Of a stretch of 23,179 bases of DNA, positions 1-6,969 are shown one piece after another. This DNA comes from JBEKSX01 sp049516635. GTDB lineage: Bacteria; Bacteroidota; Ignavibacteria; Tepidaquicellales; OLB5. The notes beneath the pieces are model-generated. The model saw nothing but the letters and a program-made list of their open reading frames with translations. It searched no databases and was not told the origin of the DNA. The translations under genes and the position numbers were made by a program. Positions within the stretch are counted from its first letter, which is position 1. Each line of letters opens with the position of its first letter. The DNA lies in the NCBI GenBank assembly GCA_049516635.1, contig JBEKSX010000048.1:1-23179 (forward strand), written 5' to 3'.

Positions 1-548
1 CCTGCAACGCTGATTATCTTTTCACCTTCTCTGATTCCGAAATACATCCCTGTTTCAAGCATCCTGGGATCGAAAGAATTATCGGGGTAACTTAAAGAAT
101 ATAATTCATTAAGAGACTCGATATCATTTCCGGATAGCCTCTCCACATCATCAGTGGTCAAACTTGAAAGAAGCTTATTATCCTCAAGCAGCATTTTGCA
201 GTAATTGCCATTTTGCAGGATAGAATAGTTTTTACTGAATATTTTCTCAACCCCGGGTGTGAGATGTGAATAAAACTTTTTCGGCAGATCCTGTAATATG
301 CCCGTCAGCAGTTCGTTCATGTAACATAATTCTTCATCTTTGCATAATGCCAATAAAACCGGCGGGTTCACGGCTTTATATAAGAGCACAACAGCCTTTA
401 ATCCTCCTTCATCTTTCAATCCGTACCATGAAGTATATCTCCAGTAAAAATCATCGAGGTCACCAATTGAATAAATGTGAAGAGGAGTATTATTCCTGAG
501 AAAACTCTCGAGTTCATTTTTATCCTGTAAGGTAACTACACGGGTCAT
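1..548 (-). CDS. GNAT-family N-acetyltransferase, partial (C-terminal part missing)
   Basis: An open minus-strand frame begins at the ATG complementary to 546-548 (MTRVVTLQDKNELE) and runs without a stop off the left edge, giving about 182 residues. The last visible part, around residues 150-182, reads YPDNSFDPRMLETGMYFG and then IREGEKIISVAG. This resembles the region just before and into the acetyl-CoA-binding core of FR47/GNAT acetyltransferases that carry an extra N-terminal domain. The family transfers an acetyl group from acetyl-CoA to an amine; the substrate cannot be told here. It starts 65 bp after the serS stop on the same strand, so it may be the distal gene of a serS transcript. 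The acetyl-CoA pyrophosphate loop lies outside the window, so the family call rests on the C-terminal match only. Confidence 0.72.
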   Translation of the reverse strand, partial: MTRVVTLQDKNELESFLRNNTPLHIYSIGDLDDFYWRYTSWYGLKDEGGLKAVVLLYKAVNPPVLLALCKDEELCYMNELLTGILQDLPKKFYSHLTPGVEKIFSKNYSILQNGNYCKMLLEDNKLLSSLTTDDVERLSGNDIESLNELYSLSYPDNSFDPRMLETGMYFGIREGEKIISVA

Positions 549-613
549 TTCTCTAAATATTTAAGAAATAATTGATCTGTAGTTCTCCGCAAGAGTCCTT
601 TGGACAGAAATTT

Positions 614-1885
614 CTACCCAATTACCTCAAATCCCGTATATTTATGCAGTGCCTTCGGCACTATTATTTTTCCTTCCGGTGTCTGGTATGATTCCAGTAA
701 AGAAACCATCAGACGCGATGTTGCCAGCCCGCTTCCATTGAGAATATGCACGAACTCTGTTTTAGCTTTTTGCTCCGGTCTTTTGAAACGGATCTGAGCT
801 CTCCTTGACTGAAAATCTGTGCAGTTACTGATGCTCGATGCTTCCAGCCATTTATTTTCAGCAGGTGACCACGTTTCGATATCGTACTGCTTGCTTGCGG
901 AAAATGTAGCATCAGCGGTGCAGATATTCAGTACACGGTAATGCATGTTCAGCTCCTCCAGTATACCGCATGCGTGCTGAAGCATCTCTTCCATTTCTTT
1001 GTAAGAATTTTCCGGTAAACAAAAAGTTACAAGCTCAACTTTATTGAACTCATGGACCCGTAAAAATCCCTTTGTATCCTTACCGTAGCTTCCCGCTTCA
1101 CGTCTGAAGCAAGCTGTGTACCCGCAGTATTTTATCGGAAGCTCATTATATTTTAAAATATCATCACGGTGTATATTGATTATCGGGACTTCAGCAGTAG
1201 GTATTGCGAACAGGTCATCCTGGTCTATCCTGTACATGTCTTCCTCGAATTTCGGGACCTTCTCGGTAGCTTCCATAGAAGCTCTGCTGGCGAGAAAAGG
1301 TGTGAACACTTCCGTGTAACCGTTTTTCCTGTGCGAATCGAGCATGAAATTTATCAGTGCTCTTTCGAGTATGGCTCCTTTGCCTTTATAGAATGGGAAG
1401 CCGCTGCCGGCTATCTTTGCTCCTATCTCAAAGTTCAGTATATCATTTTTCTTCCCCAATTCGATATGGTCCAGGAATTTGAAATCACCATCCGGTCTTT
1501 CCCCCCATCTTTTTATCTCAACATTGTCTTCGGGGGTTTTGCCATGAGGAGTAGTTTCGTGGGGAAGGTTTGGAACATCCCATAAAACAACCTGTATATC
1601 TTTTTCAATAGAAGAGAGTTTGTCATCAAGCGATTTTATCTCATCCGATGTCTTTTTCATCTCCGAAATTTTCTTTGTGGCATCTTTCCCCTCTTTTTTC
1701 ATCTTAGCAATCTCGGCTGAGACTGTATTCCTCAAATTCTTCAGCCTCTCGACCTCACCAATTATTTCTCTTCTTTTTTTATCGAGCTCCCCTATTGAAT
1801 CAACAAGCTTTCCGAAGTCGCCGCGCAAATTCAGCTTCTTCTTCACTTCATCGGGATTTTCTCTAATTAGTTTTATATCCAGCAT
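614..1885 (-). CDS. serS: Seryl-tRNA synthetase
   Basis: The 423-residue protein has the length and layout of bacterial class II seryl-tRNA synthetase, which charges tRNA-Ser with serine in the cytoplasm. The N-terminal region (about residues 30-100) is rich in K and E and predicts the long antiparallel coiled-coil arm that contacts the tRNA-Ser variable arm. The catalytic domain shows TAEVP (240-244), motif 2 around FRREAGSYGKDTKGFLRVHE (270-289), and a C-terminal motif 3 reading SGLATSRLMVSLLE. The ATG complementary to 1883-1885 gives the usual MLDIKLIRENP start. No Shine-Dalgarno site is evident, and a 9-bp repeat array lies just upstream. The GNAT gene follows on the same strand. Confidence 0.97.
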   Translation of the reverse strand: MLDIKLIRENPDEVKKKLNLRGDFGKLVDSIGELDKKRREIIGEVERLKNLRNTVSAEIAKMKKEGKDATKKISEMKKTSDEIKSLDDKLSSIEKDIQVVLWDVPNLPHETTPHGKTPEDNVEIKRWGERPDGDFKFLDHIELGKKNDILNFEIGAKIAGSGFPFYKGKGAILERALINFMLDSHRKNGYTEVFTPFLASRASMEATEKVPKFEEDMYRIDQDDLFAIPTAEVPIINIHRDDILKYNELPIKYCGYTACFRREAGSYGKDTKGFLRVHEFNKVELVTFCLPENSYKEMEEMLQHACGILEELNMHYRVLNICTADATFSASKQYDIETWSPAENKWLEASSISNCTDFQSRRAQIRFKRPEQKAKTEFVHILNGSGLATSRLMVSLLESYQTPEGKIIVPKALHKYTGFEVIG

Positions 1886-1891
1886 ATGTCA

Positions 1892-1918
1892 GTTTATAAA
1901 GTTCATAAAGTTTAAAAG
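1892..1918. repeat. Short 9-bp tandem array (GTTYRTAAR family), about 3 units
   Basis: Units GTTTATAAA, GTTCATAAA and GTTTAAAAG follow each other in exact 9-bp phase, only 7 bp upstream of the serS start codon (on the upstream side for that minus-strand gene). Longer arrays of the same unit occur at 9982-10017 and 17715-17786. Confidence 0.6.
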
Positions 1919-1993
1919 TTGATCAAATTAGCCGGTAAAATTATTTTATTAGTGCAATCATAAAATTAAATGGATCATCATTTCAAATCACAC

Positions 1994-2899
1994 TCACATC
2001 CCTAATTGTGTTTTAAGAAAATACAATCCTTCCGTAACATTGAGAGGTTTTATTCCCAGTTCGGTCTGAGACTTTAGCGTAATAAAACTGGAGTTCATCG
2101 GACGTTCGGCTGCCTGGTGAAGTTCGGATGTCTTGATCGGTATTATCAGCTTTGAATCGAATCCGAAAATATTTGCCAGCCTTACCGCAAATTCATAACG
2201 ACTTACATATTCGCTTCCGCAGATGTGGTATAGACCGCTGCAATTCCGCTCAACAATACGCAGTATTGCCACGGCTACATCATCCGATATGGTCGGCTGT
2301 CCATACTGGTCATCTACTATCGTAACCTCTTCGTTCCTTTTAAGCTTATCTACCAGCCATAAAGCGAAGTTCAGCTTTATATTTTTTCCTGTCCCGTAAA
2401 TTATCATCGAACGTATTATTGCATGATTTATCCCGCTTGCCAGCACAGCATTCTCACTTGCGAGCTTCGCTTTGCCGTAAAAGCTCTTCGGGTTTGGCGT
2501 AGAGTTCTCATCATAATTTCCCGTTTTCCCGTCGAAAACATAATCGGTTGAGATATGAATGAGCTTCGATGAATTTATCCTGCATGCTATAATGAGGTTC
2601 TTCACGGCGTCAACATTCACCTTCCAGCTCAATTCCCTTTCGGTCTCACAGCCGTCAACGTTAGTATATGCGGCGGTGTTTATTATCACATCAGGTGCAT
2701 ATTTCTTCACAGCCAGTTTCACTTTTTCTTTGTGGGTGATATCGAGCGGGATATAGTTGAATTTTCCCTGATCTTCTGCCTTGGGACTGATGTCGGATAG
2801 GAGCAATGTATCCTCCGTTTCATGGGAAAAGATCTCAGCGGTCTTTTGTCCTACAAGCCCGTTGGCTCCTGTCAATAATATTCTTCTTGTTTCAGCCAT
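1994..2899 (-). CDS. RmlD-like NAD(P)-dependent sugar reductase (dTDP-4-dehydrorhamnose reductase family)
   Basis: The 301-residue extended short-chain dehydrogenase has a Rossmann glycine motif GANGLVG (residues 11-17), the family signature STDYVFDG (117-124), and the catalytic pair Y141/K145 (YGKAK). These features match RmlD/RfbD, which reduces dTDP-4-dehydro-L-rhamnose in nucleotide-sugar synthesis. No rmlA, rmlB or rmlC gene is nearby, so a related sugar-nucleotide substrate is equally possible and the symbol is withheld. The start codon directly abuts the stop of the upstream PfkB-kinase gene (2899/2900), so the two are probably translationally coupled. With the aldo/keto reductase they form a three-gene minus-strand cluster. 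Confidence 0.85.
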   Translation of the reverse strand: MAETRRILLTGANGLVGQKTAEIFSHETEDTLLLSDISPKAEDQGKFNYIPLDITHKEKVKLAVKKYAPDVIINTAAYTNVDGCETERELSWKVNVDAVKNLIIACRINSSKLIHISTDYVFDGKTGNYDENSTPNPKSFYGKAKLASENAVLASGINHAIIRSMIIYGTGKNIKLNFALWLVDKLKRNEEVTIVDDQYGQPTISDDVAVAILRIVERNCSGLYHICGSEYVSRYEFAVRLANIFGFDSKLIIPIKTSELHQAAERPMNSSFITLKSQTELGIKPLNVTEGLYFLKTQLGM

Positions 2900-3862
2900 T
2901 CAATCATTTAGCCTGTAAAGTTCTTCCACACCTGCGAATGAAGTTTTAGTGCTCGCTTTTTTATTTGCAAAGTATAGACTTTCCGTGTAATCAGGTTTTT
3001 TCTGAAGGGCGTTTTTATAAAAGAAGCATGATGCAAAAACATCACCGCACCCGGTTGAATCAACAAAATTGATCGTTTCGGCCGATGGCAGATCCATTCT
3101 GTCTATCTCAAGGTACTTCTCCCCGACTACCTCTTTTTTTGTTTTCCTGAAAAGCGTCACGCCTGTCTTTCCTCTTGTCACCACAAGAGCTTTGGTCCCG
3201 GTGTTACCTTCAGTGAGTATGGTATCGGCAAAGTCGTATTCTCTCAGTTTTTCGGGCGTTATTATTTTTAATTCTGATTCGTTCATCTGCAGAGTATCAG
3301 CCGGGGTACACCAATCTTTCCAGTTTTCTACAGGTTCCTGGATCCTGCGTCCGTCCGGATAGGTCCGCATCACAATATTATGAGCATCAAAATGTATATA
3401 ATTATTGAAATTTTTCCTGATCTCCTTAAATGTTTCTAGAGTGATATCGACCCCTGAAATCATGCTTATGAGCAAACCATCAGCTGCGCTCAGTGCAGGA
3501 TGTATCCAGTCATAATCTATCGGCGGTGTAGGTTCGGTCGAGCTCTCTTCCCTGTCATAAGTTTTATTAAGATTTTCAGATGGCAATGTCAAGGGATCAT
3601 TGTAATACAAATTTACTACCCTTGTTTTGTTCTTAACCCTCTTTATGAATGAGATATTGATATTCCTGAAACCTTTTAGAAAACCCGTTATTGTGTCATA
3701 TTCATCGGTACCCACATTCATAATTGGAACTATTTCATTATTACTCCCTGAAATAACCGAAAGCGAGACTACACAATAAAGTATCCCGCCCAAATTCTTT
3801 CTGGTTACATTGTTCCTGTGTATATAATCGATACAGGGTTCGCCGATGACACAGAATTTCAT
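2900..3862 (-). CDS. PfkB-family carbohydrate kinase
   Basis: The 320-residue protein has the N-terminal GG pair of the ribokinase/PfkB fold (GGILYC, residues 25-30) and the C-terminal signature DSTGCGDVF (268-276), whose D274 is the expected catalytic base. The family transfers the ATP gamma-phosphate to a sugar or nucleoside hydroxyl. The substrate is not evident: the sequence is diverged from the well-known ribokinase, fructokinase and adenosine kinase subgroups, with a long acidic insertion near residues 100-120. It lies 4 bp downstream of the aldo/keto reductase gene and abuts the RmlD-like gene, which suggests a shared sugar-related pathway. Confidence 0.88.
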   Translation of the reverse strand: MKFCVIGEPCIDYIHRNNVTRKNLGGILYCVVSLSVISGSNNEIVPIMNVGTDEYDTITGFLKGFRNINISFIKRVKNKTRVVNLYYNDPLTLPSENLNKTYDREESSTEPTPPIDYDWIHPALSAADGLLISMISGVDITLETFKEIRKNFNNYIHFDAHNIVMRTYPDGRRIQEPVENWKDWCTPADTLQMNESELKIITPEKLREYDFADTILTEGNTGTKALVVTRGKTGVTLFRKTKKEVVGEKYLEIDRMDLPSAETINFVDSTGCGDVFASCFFYKNALQKKPDYTESLYFANKKASTKTSFAGVEELYRLND

Positions 3863-3866
3863 ACCG

Positions 3867-4826
3867 CTACGTATAAAATATTTCTTTAACCTTGCTTTCC
3901 ATTTCGGGAGTGAACTCGATATCCGATGCGCCGGCGTTCTCGTCCACCTGTTTTTTCTTCGTTGCCCCGATGATAGTGCTTGTTACGTTCTTTGTCCTGA
4001 GGCACCATGCCAGTGCAAACTGCGCGAGAGTTATTCCCCATCCGTCTGTGAAAACTTTCAGTTTGTCGACTTTGTCCGCTACATCCATGTCTATCCTGTC
4101 TTTCAGGAACCAGTTCATCTTATCGTTTGCTGCCCGGGAATCTTTCGGTATCTTGCCCCCGGAATATTTTCCTGTGAGCAAACCCTGGGCAAGAGGTGAC
4201 CACACGACCTGTCCCATCCCGTATTTTTCCGAAACAGATATTACGCCGTTGGTCTCGATCTGGGGACGGATGATGTTATACTGCGGCTGGTTGCTGACAG
4301 GTTTGTGCAAGTTATATTTTTCACATATATTTACGGCATCTTCTATGTTCTGAGCAGACCATTCGCTAACGCCCCAGTAAAGTATCTTGCCCATCTGTAT
4401 CAAATCATTATAAGCCCGGCAGGTCTCCTCCAGCGGAACATGCTCATCGAACCTGTGGCATTGGAAGAGGTCAATGTAATCCGTTCTGAACCTTTTCAGC
4501 GAATGGTTAACGGATTCGAATATATGTTTGCGTGATAATCCCTGGTCATTCGGTTTCTTTGTGATCGGGAAATAGCATTTAGTTGCCAGCACGACGTCGT
4601 CCCGCCGTACCTTAAAATCTATGAACAGCACTTTCCCGTATACTTTTTCGGCTTCTCCTCTATGGTATGCGTCAGCGGAGTCGAAAAAATTGATCTCTTT
4701 GTCCAGAGCGGCTTTGATACACTTTTTTGCACTATCCGCACCAACCCCATATCCGAAGGTGAGCCAGCTTCCCAGCCCTATTTCAGAAAGTCTTATCCCG
4801 TATTTGCCTAATTGCCTGTACTTCAT
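3867..4826 (-). CDS. Aldo/keto reductase
   Basis: The 319-residue protein is a TIM-barrel aldo/keto reductase of the YghZ / potassium-channel-beta-like branch. The catalytic tetrad is visible: D49 and Y54 in FFDSADAY, K83 in ATKCYF, and H124 in LFQCHRFD. The C-terminal NADPH-binding stretch reads STIIGATKKKQVDEN. Such enzymes reduce aldehydes or ketones with NADPH. It is the first gene of a minus-strand cluster with the PfkB kinase (4-bp gap) and the RmlD-like reductase. Its promoter should lie in the 128-bp divergent gap shared with the acyltransferase at 4955. The physiological substrate cannot be inferred. Confidence 0.92.
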   Translation of the reverse strand: MKYRQLGKYGIRLSEIGLGSWLTFGYGVGADSAKKCIKAALDKEINFFDSADAYHRGEAEKVYGKVLFIDFKVRRDDVVLATKCYFPITKKPNDQGLSRKHIFESVNHSLKRFRTDYIDLFQCHRFDEHVPLEETCRAYNDLIQMGKILYWGVSEWSAQNIEDAVNICEKYNLHKPVSNQPQYNIIRPQIETNGVISVSEKYGMGQVVWSPLAQGLLTGKYSGGKIPKDSRAANDKMNWFLKDRIDMDVADKVDKLKVFTDGWGITLAQFALAWCLRTKNVTSTIIGATKKKQVDENAGASDIEFTPEMESKVKEIFYT

Positions 4827-4954
4827 AATTTTAAAAATTTAGTTTAGTGAACTGTAAATATACAAAATACAATTTCCTTATTATAGGTAAAGTTAATGTG
4901 ATAAAGCGGTGTATTTAAATTGCTATAACAATCATTTTTGTTTAATTTTTCGTA

Positions 4955-5830
4955 ATGGATTTTATTATAAACCTGCTTTTTATAATTCTCGAGAAAACAG
5001 TACCTTTGTTTCCGCTAACGTTTACAAGGCGTGCTGCTCGCCTTTACGGGATTTTCTTCTGTCATTTAATTCCAATCCGGAAAGAAACAGCCCGTAAAAA
5101 CCTTCAACTTGCCTTCCCTGAGAAAACAGTGAAAGAAATTAAAACGATTATAAGGGGTACATACATAAATGTCTTCACTGTGATATTTGAATTTTTTTAT
5201 TTTCCGAAATTAAAATTTGAGAAAATAAAACAGCTGGTGCACGTTATAAATCCCGATCTTATCAATGAAAAGTTAAAGTCCGGCAAGGGACTCATTCTCA
5301 TTAGTGCCCATTTCGGGAACTGGGAGCTGGGCGCATATGCTGTCAGCAGGATATGCGGTGAACCTTTCAATATCATTGTCAAAGAACAGGCGAACAAAGC
5401 CCTGGATAAAAAGATAAACCGCATCCGTGAGTCCGGCGGAAATAAAATGATATACATGGAGCAAAGCCTAAAAAGCGTGCTCAGCCTGTTATCACAAAAT
5501 AAGATCGTTGCCATGCTCGGTGATCAATCCGCACCGAAGGAAAGCCCTGTCAGGACTGACTTCTTCATCAAGAACGTTCCGACTTTTGAAGGTGCTGCGC
5601 GGTTTGCTATTAGGACTGGTGCGCCTCTTGTTTTCGGTGTCCCAGTGAGGAATGAAGATCATAATTACACTCTCACGCTTATCGAACTGGATACATCAAA
5701 ATATAAAGAGTATAACGAAGAAAACATTGCACGCCTGACGCAGGATCATGTCAATTTATTAAAAGAACAAATCATTGCTCATCCGGACCACTGGCTCTGG
5801 TTCCACAGGAGGTTCAAGAATGTGGAATAA
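4955..5830 (+). CDS. LpxL/HtrB-like lipid A late acyltransferase
   Basis: The 291-residue protein has an N-terminal hydrophobic segment (residues 1-20) as a membrane anchor and the acyltransferase motif HFGNWE, with H119 and E124 forming the HX4E catalytic pair. The C-terminal WLWFHRRFK is typical of the LpxL/LpxM/HtrB family. Members transfer an acyl chain from acyl-ACP to lipid A precursors at the inner membrane. The next gene, a heptosyltransferase, overlaps its 3' end by 11 bp, consistent with a two-gene LPS unit. Which acyl chain or position it modifies cannot be told. The ATG at 4955 gives a normal family N-terminus; no strong ribosome binding site is visible. Confidence 0.9.
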   Translation: MDFIINLLFIILEKTVPLFPLTFTRRAARLYGIFFCHLIPIRKETARKNLQLAFPEKTVKEIKTIIRGTYINVFTVIFEFFYFPKLKFEKIKQLVHVINPDLINEKLKSGKGLILISAHFGNWELGAYAVSRICGEPFNIIVKEQANKALDKKINRIRESGGNKMIYMEQSLKSVLSLLSQNKIVAMLGDQSAPKESPVRTDFFIKNVPTFEGAARFAIRTGAPLVFGVPVRNEDHNYTLTLIELDTSKYKEYNEENIARLTQDHVNLLKEQIIAHPDHWLWFHRRFKNVE

Positions 5831-6860
5831 AGCCGGTACGAAAATACTGGTGATCCAGACCGCCTTCCTGGGTGATGTGGTGCTTACACTGCCCATAGTA
5901 CAGTCACTGAAAAAATTAATGCCCGATTCTTATATCGATTTTCTCTGCATCCCGTCGACCGCCAACGTGCTCGAAAATAATATCATGATCAGGAATGTTA
6001 TCAGGTATGATAAACGGCACAGCGGTCTTTCGGGATTAATAAAAATTATTTCAAAGATCAGAAAAGAACGTTATAATATCGTTATCTGCCCGCACCGTTC
6101 GTTCAGAAGCGCACTCTTAACTTACTGCTCTTATGCCAAGATCAAGATCGGTTTTGACAGGAACTCGCTGCCGTTCCTTCTCACACGGAAAGTACACTAC
6201 GACCGCAGTTCCCATGAAATACAGCGAAATCTTGACCTTGTGAAAAATGTCCCGGCTGTTAATTTTACAAAAGAAGCTGAAACGCTTAGACCCGAACTAT
6301 TTCCGTCCGAGCATGATAAACTATTCGTCGATAAACTACTGGGTCCCCCGAAACCGCAGATGATCACTTTTGCGCCATGTTCCAAATGGTTCACCAAACA
6401 GCTCCCCCTGAAAAGATCGGTAGGAATAGTAAGAGCTTTTATCGATTCCGGTCATACCGTTGTCCTTATCGGCGGTGCCGATGATATGCCGTATTGCAGG
6501 AGCATTGAGAAAGAGATCGAACATGCTTCGCTCATAAACCTCTGCGGAAGGCTGACACCCCTGCAGTCAACAGTAGTTATCGGGAAATCCTCCTGCCTGG
6601 TATCAGTCGATTCTGCAGCGGCACATTTGTGTGCATCGACCGGCACGCCCATCGTACAGATCTACGGTTCCACAGTCCCCGCTTTCGGGTTCTATCCTCT
6701 TACGTCGAAGAACGTGGTGATAGAGAATAATTCACTCGACTGCCGCCCATGCACAGACCACGGAAGAAATAAATGCCCTTTGAAACATTTTAAATGCATG
6801 GAAGACCTGAATGCCGAAGATATCTTGAAGGCAGCTGAAAGTTTAATTGGAACAAAATAG
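5820..6860 (+). CDS. ADP-heptose--LPS heptosyltransferase (glycosyltransferase family 9)
   Basis: The 346-residue protein matches the WaaC/WaaF/WaaQ family, which adds heptose to the LPS inner core. The N-terminal strand KILVIQTAFLGDVVLTLPIV carries the family loop after the first beta strand. K193 lies in the nucleotide-binding region (SKWFTKQLP). The C-terminal motif VSVDSAAAHLCASTGTP (261-277) contains the conserved D264/H269 and is followed by the QIYGST segment. I chose the ATG at 5820 rather than the upstream frame opening at 5775, because homology begins right after it and the first 15 residues would be low-complexity shadow of the acyltransferase gene. Overlap with that gene is 11 bp. 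A Cys-rich tail (CRPC, CPLKHFKC) is also common in this family. Confidence 0.92.
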   Translation: MWNKAGTKILVIQTAFLGDVVLTLPIVQSLKKLMPDSYIDFLCIPSTANVLENNIMIRNVIRYDKRHSGLSGLIKIISKIRKERYNIVICPHRSFRSALLTYCSYAKIKIGFDRNSLPFLLTRKVHYDRSSHEIQRNLDLVKNVPAVNFTKEAETLRPELFPSEHDKLFVDKLLGPPKPQMITFAPCSKWFTKQLPLKRSVGIVRAFIDSGHTVVLIGGADDMPYCRSIEKEIEHASLINLCGRLTPLQSTVVIGKSSCLVSVDSAAAHLCASTGTPIVQIYGSTVPAFGFYPLTSKNVVIENNSLDCRPCTDHGRNKCPLKHFKCMEDLNAEDILKAAESLIGTK

Positions 6861-6882
6861 TTTTGTGTAATATTCAATGATT

Positions 6883-6955
6883 GTCATCCTGAACGTAGTG
6901 AAGGATCTCAATTCATAGATGAGATTCTTCGGTCGCTGTGCTCCCTCAGAATGAC
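6883..6955. repeat. Dispersed palindromic repeat between convergent genes
   Basis: Outer arms GTCATCCTGA and TCAGAATGAC pair with one mismatch, and inner arms ATCTCA and TGAGAT pair inside. The element fills the gap between the convergent heptosyltransferase and uvrA genes and could act as a bidirectional transcription end. The text resembles a palindrome I have seen repeated in many bacterial genomes; that recollection is unverified here. Confidence 0.65.
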
Positions 6956-6969
6956 GGTAGAGACGATGC

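Noticed and set aside
266..499. 77-codon plus-strand frame at the left edge
   Set aside because: It lies opposite the partial GNAT gene, whose frame is open to the window edge and carries family motifs.
5775..5819. Upstream start for the heptosyltransferase
   Set aside because: The added residues (Ser/Gly/Thr-rich) come from the overlapping acyltransferase frame; family similarity begins right after the ATG at 5820.
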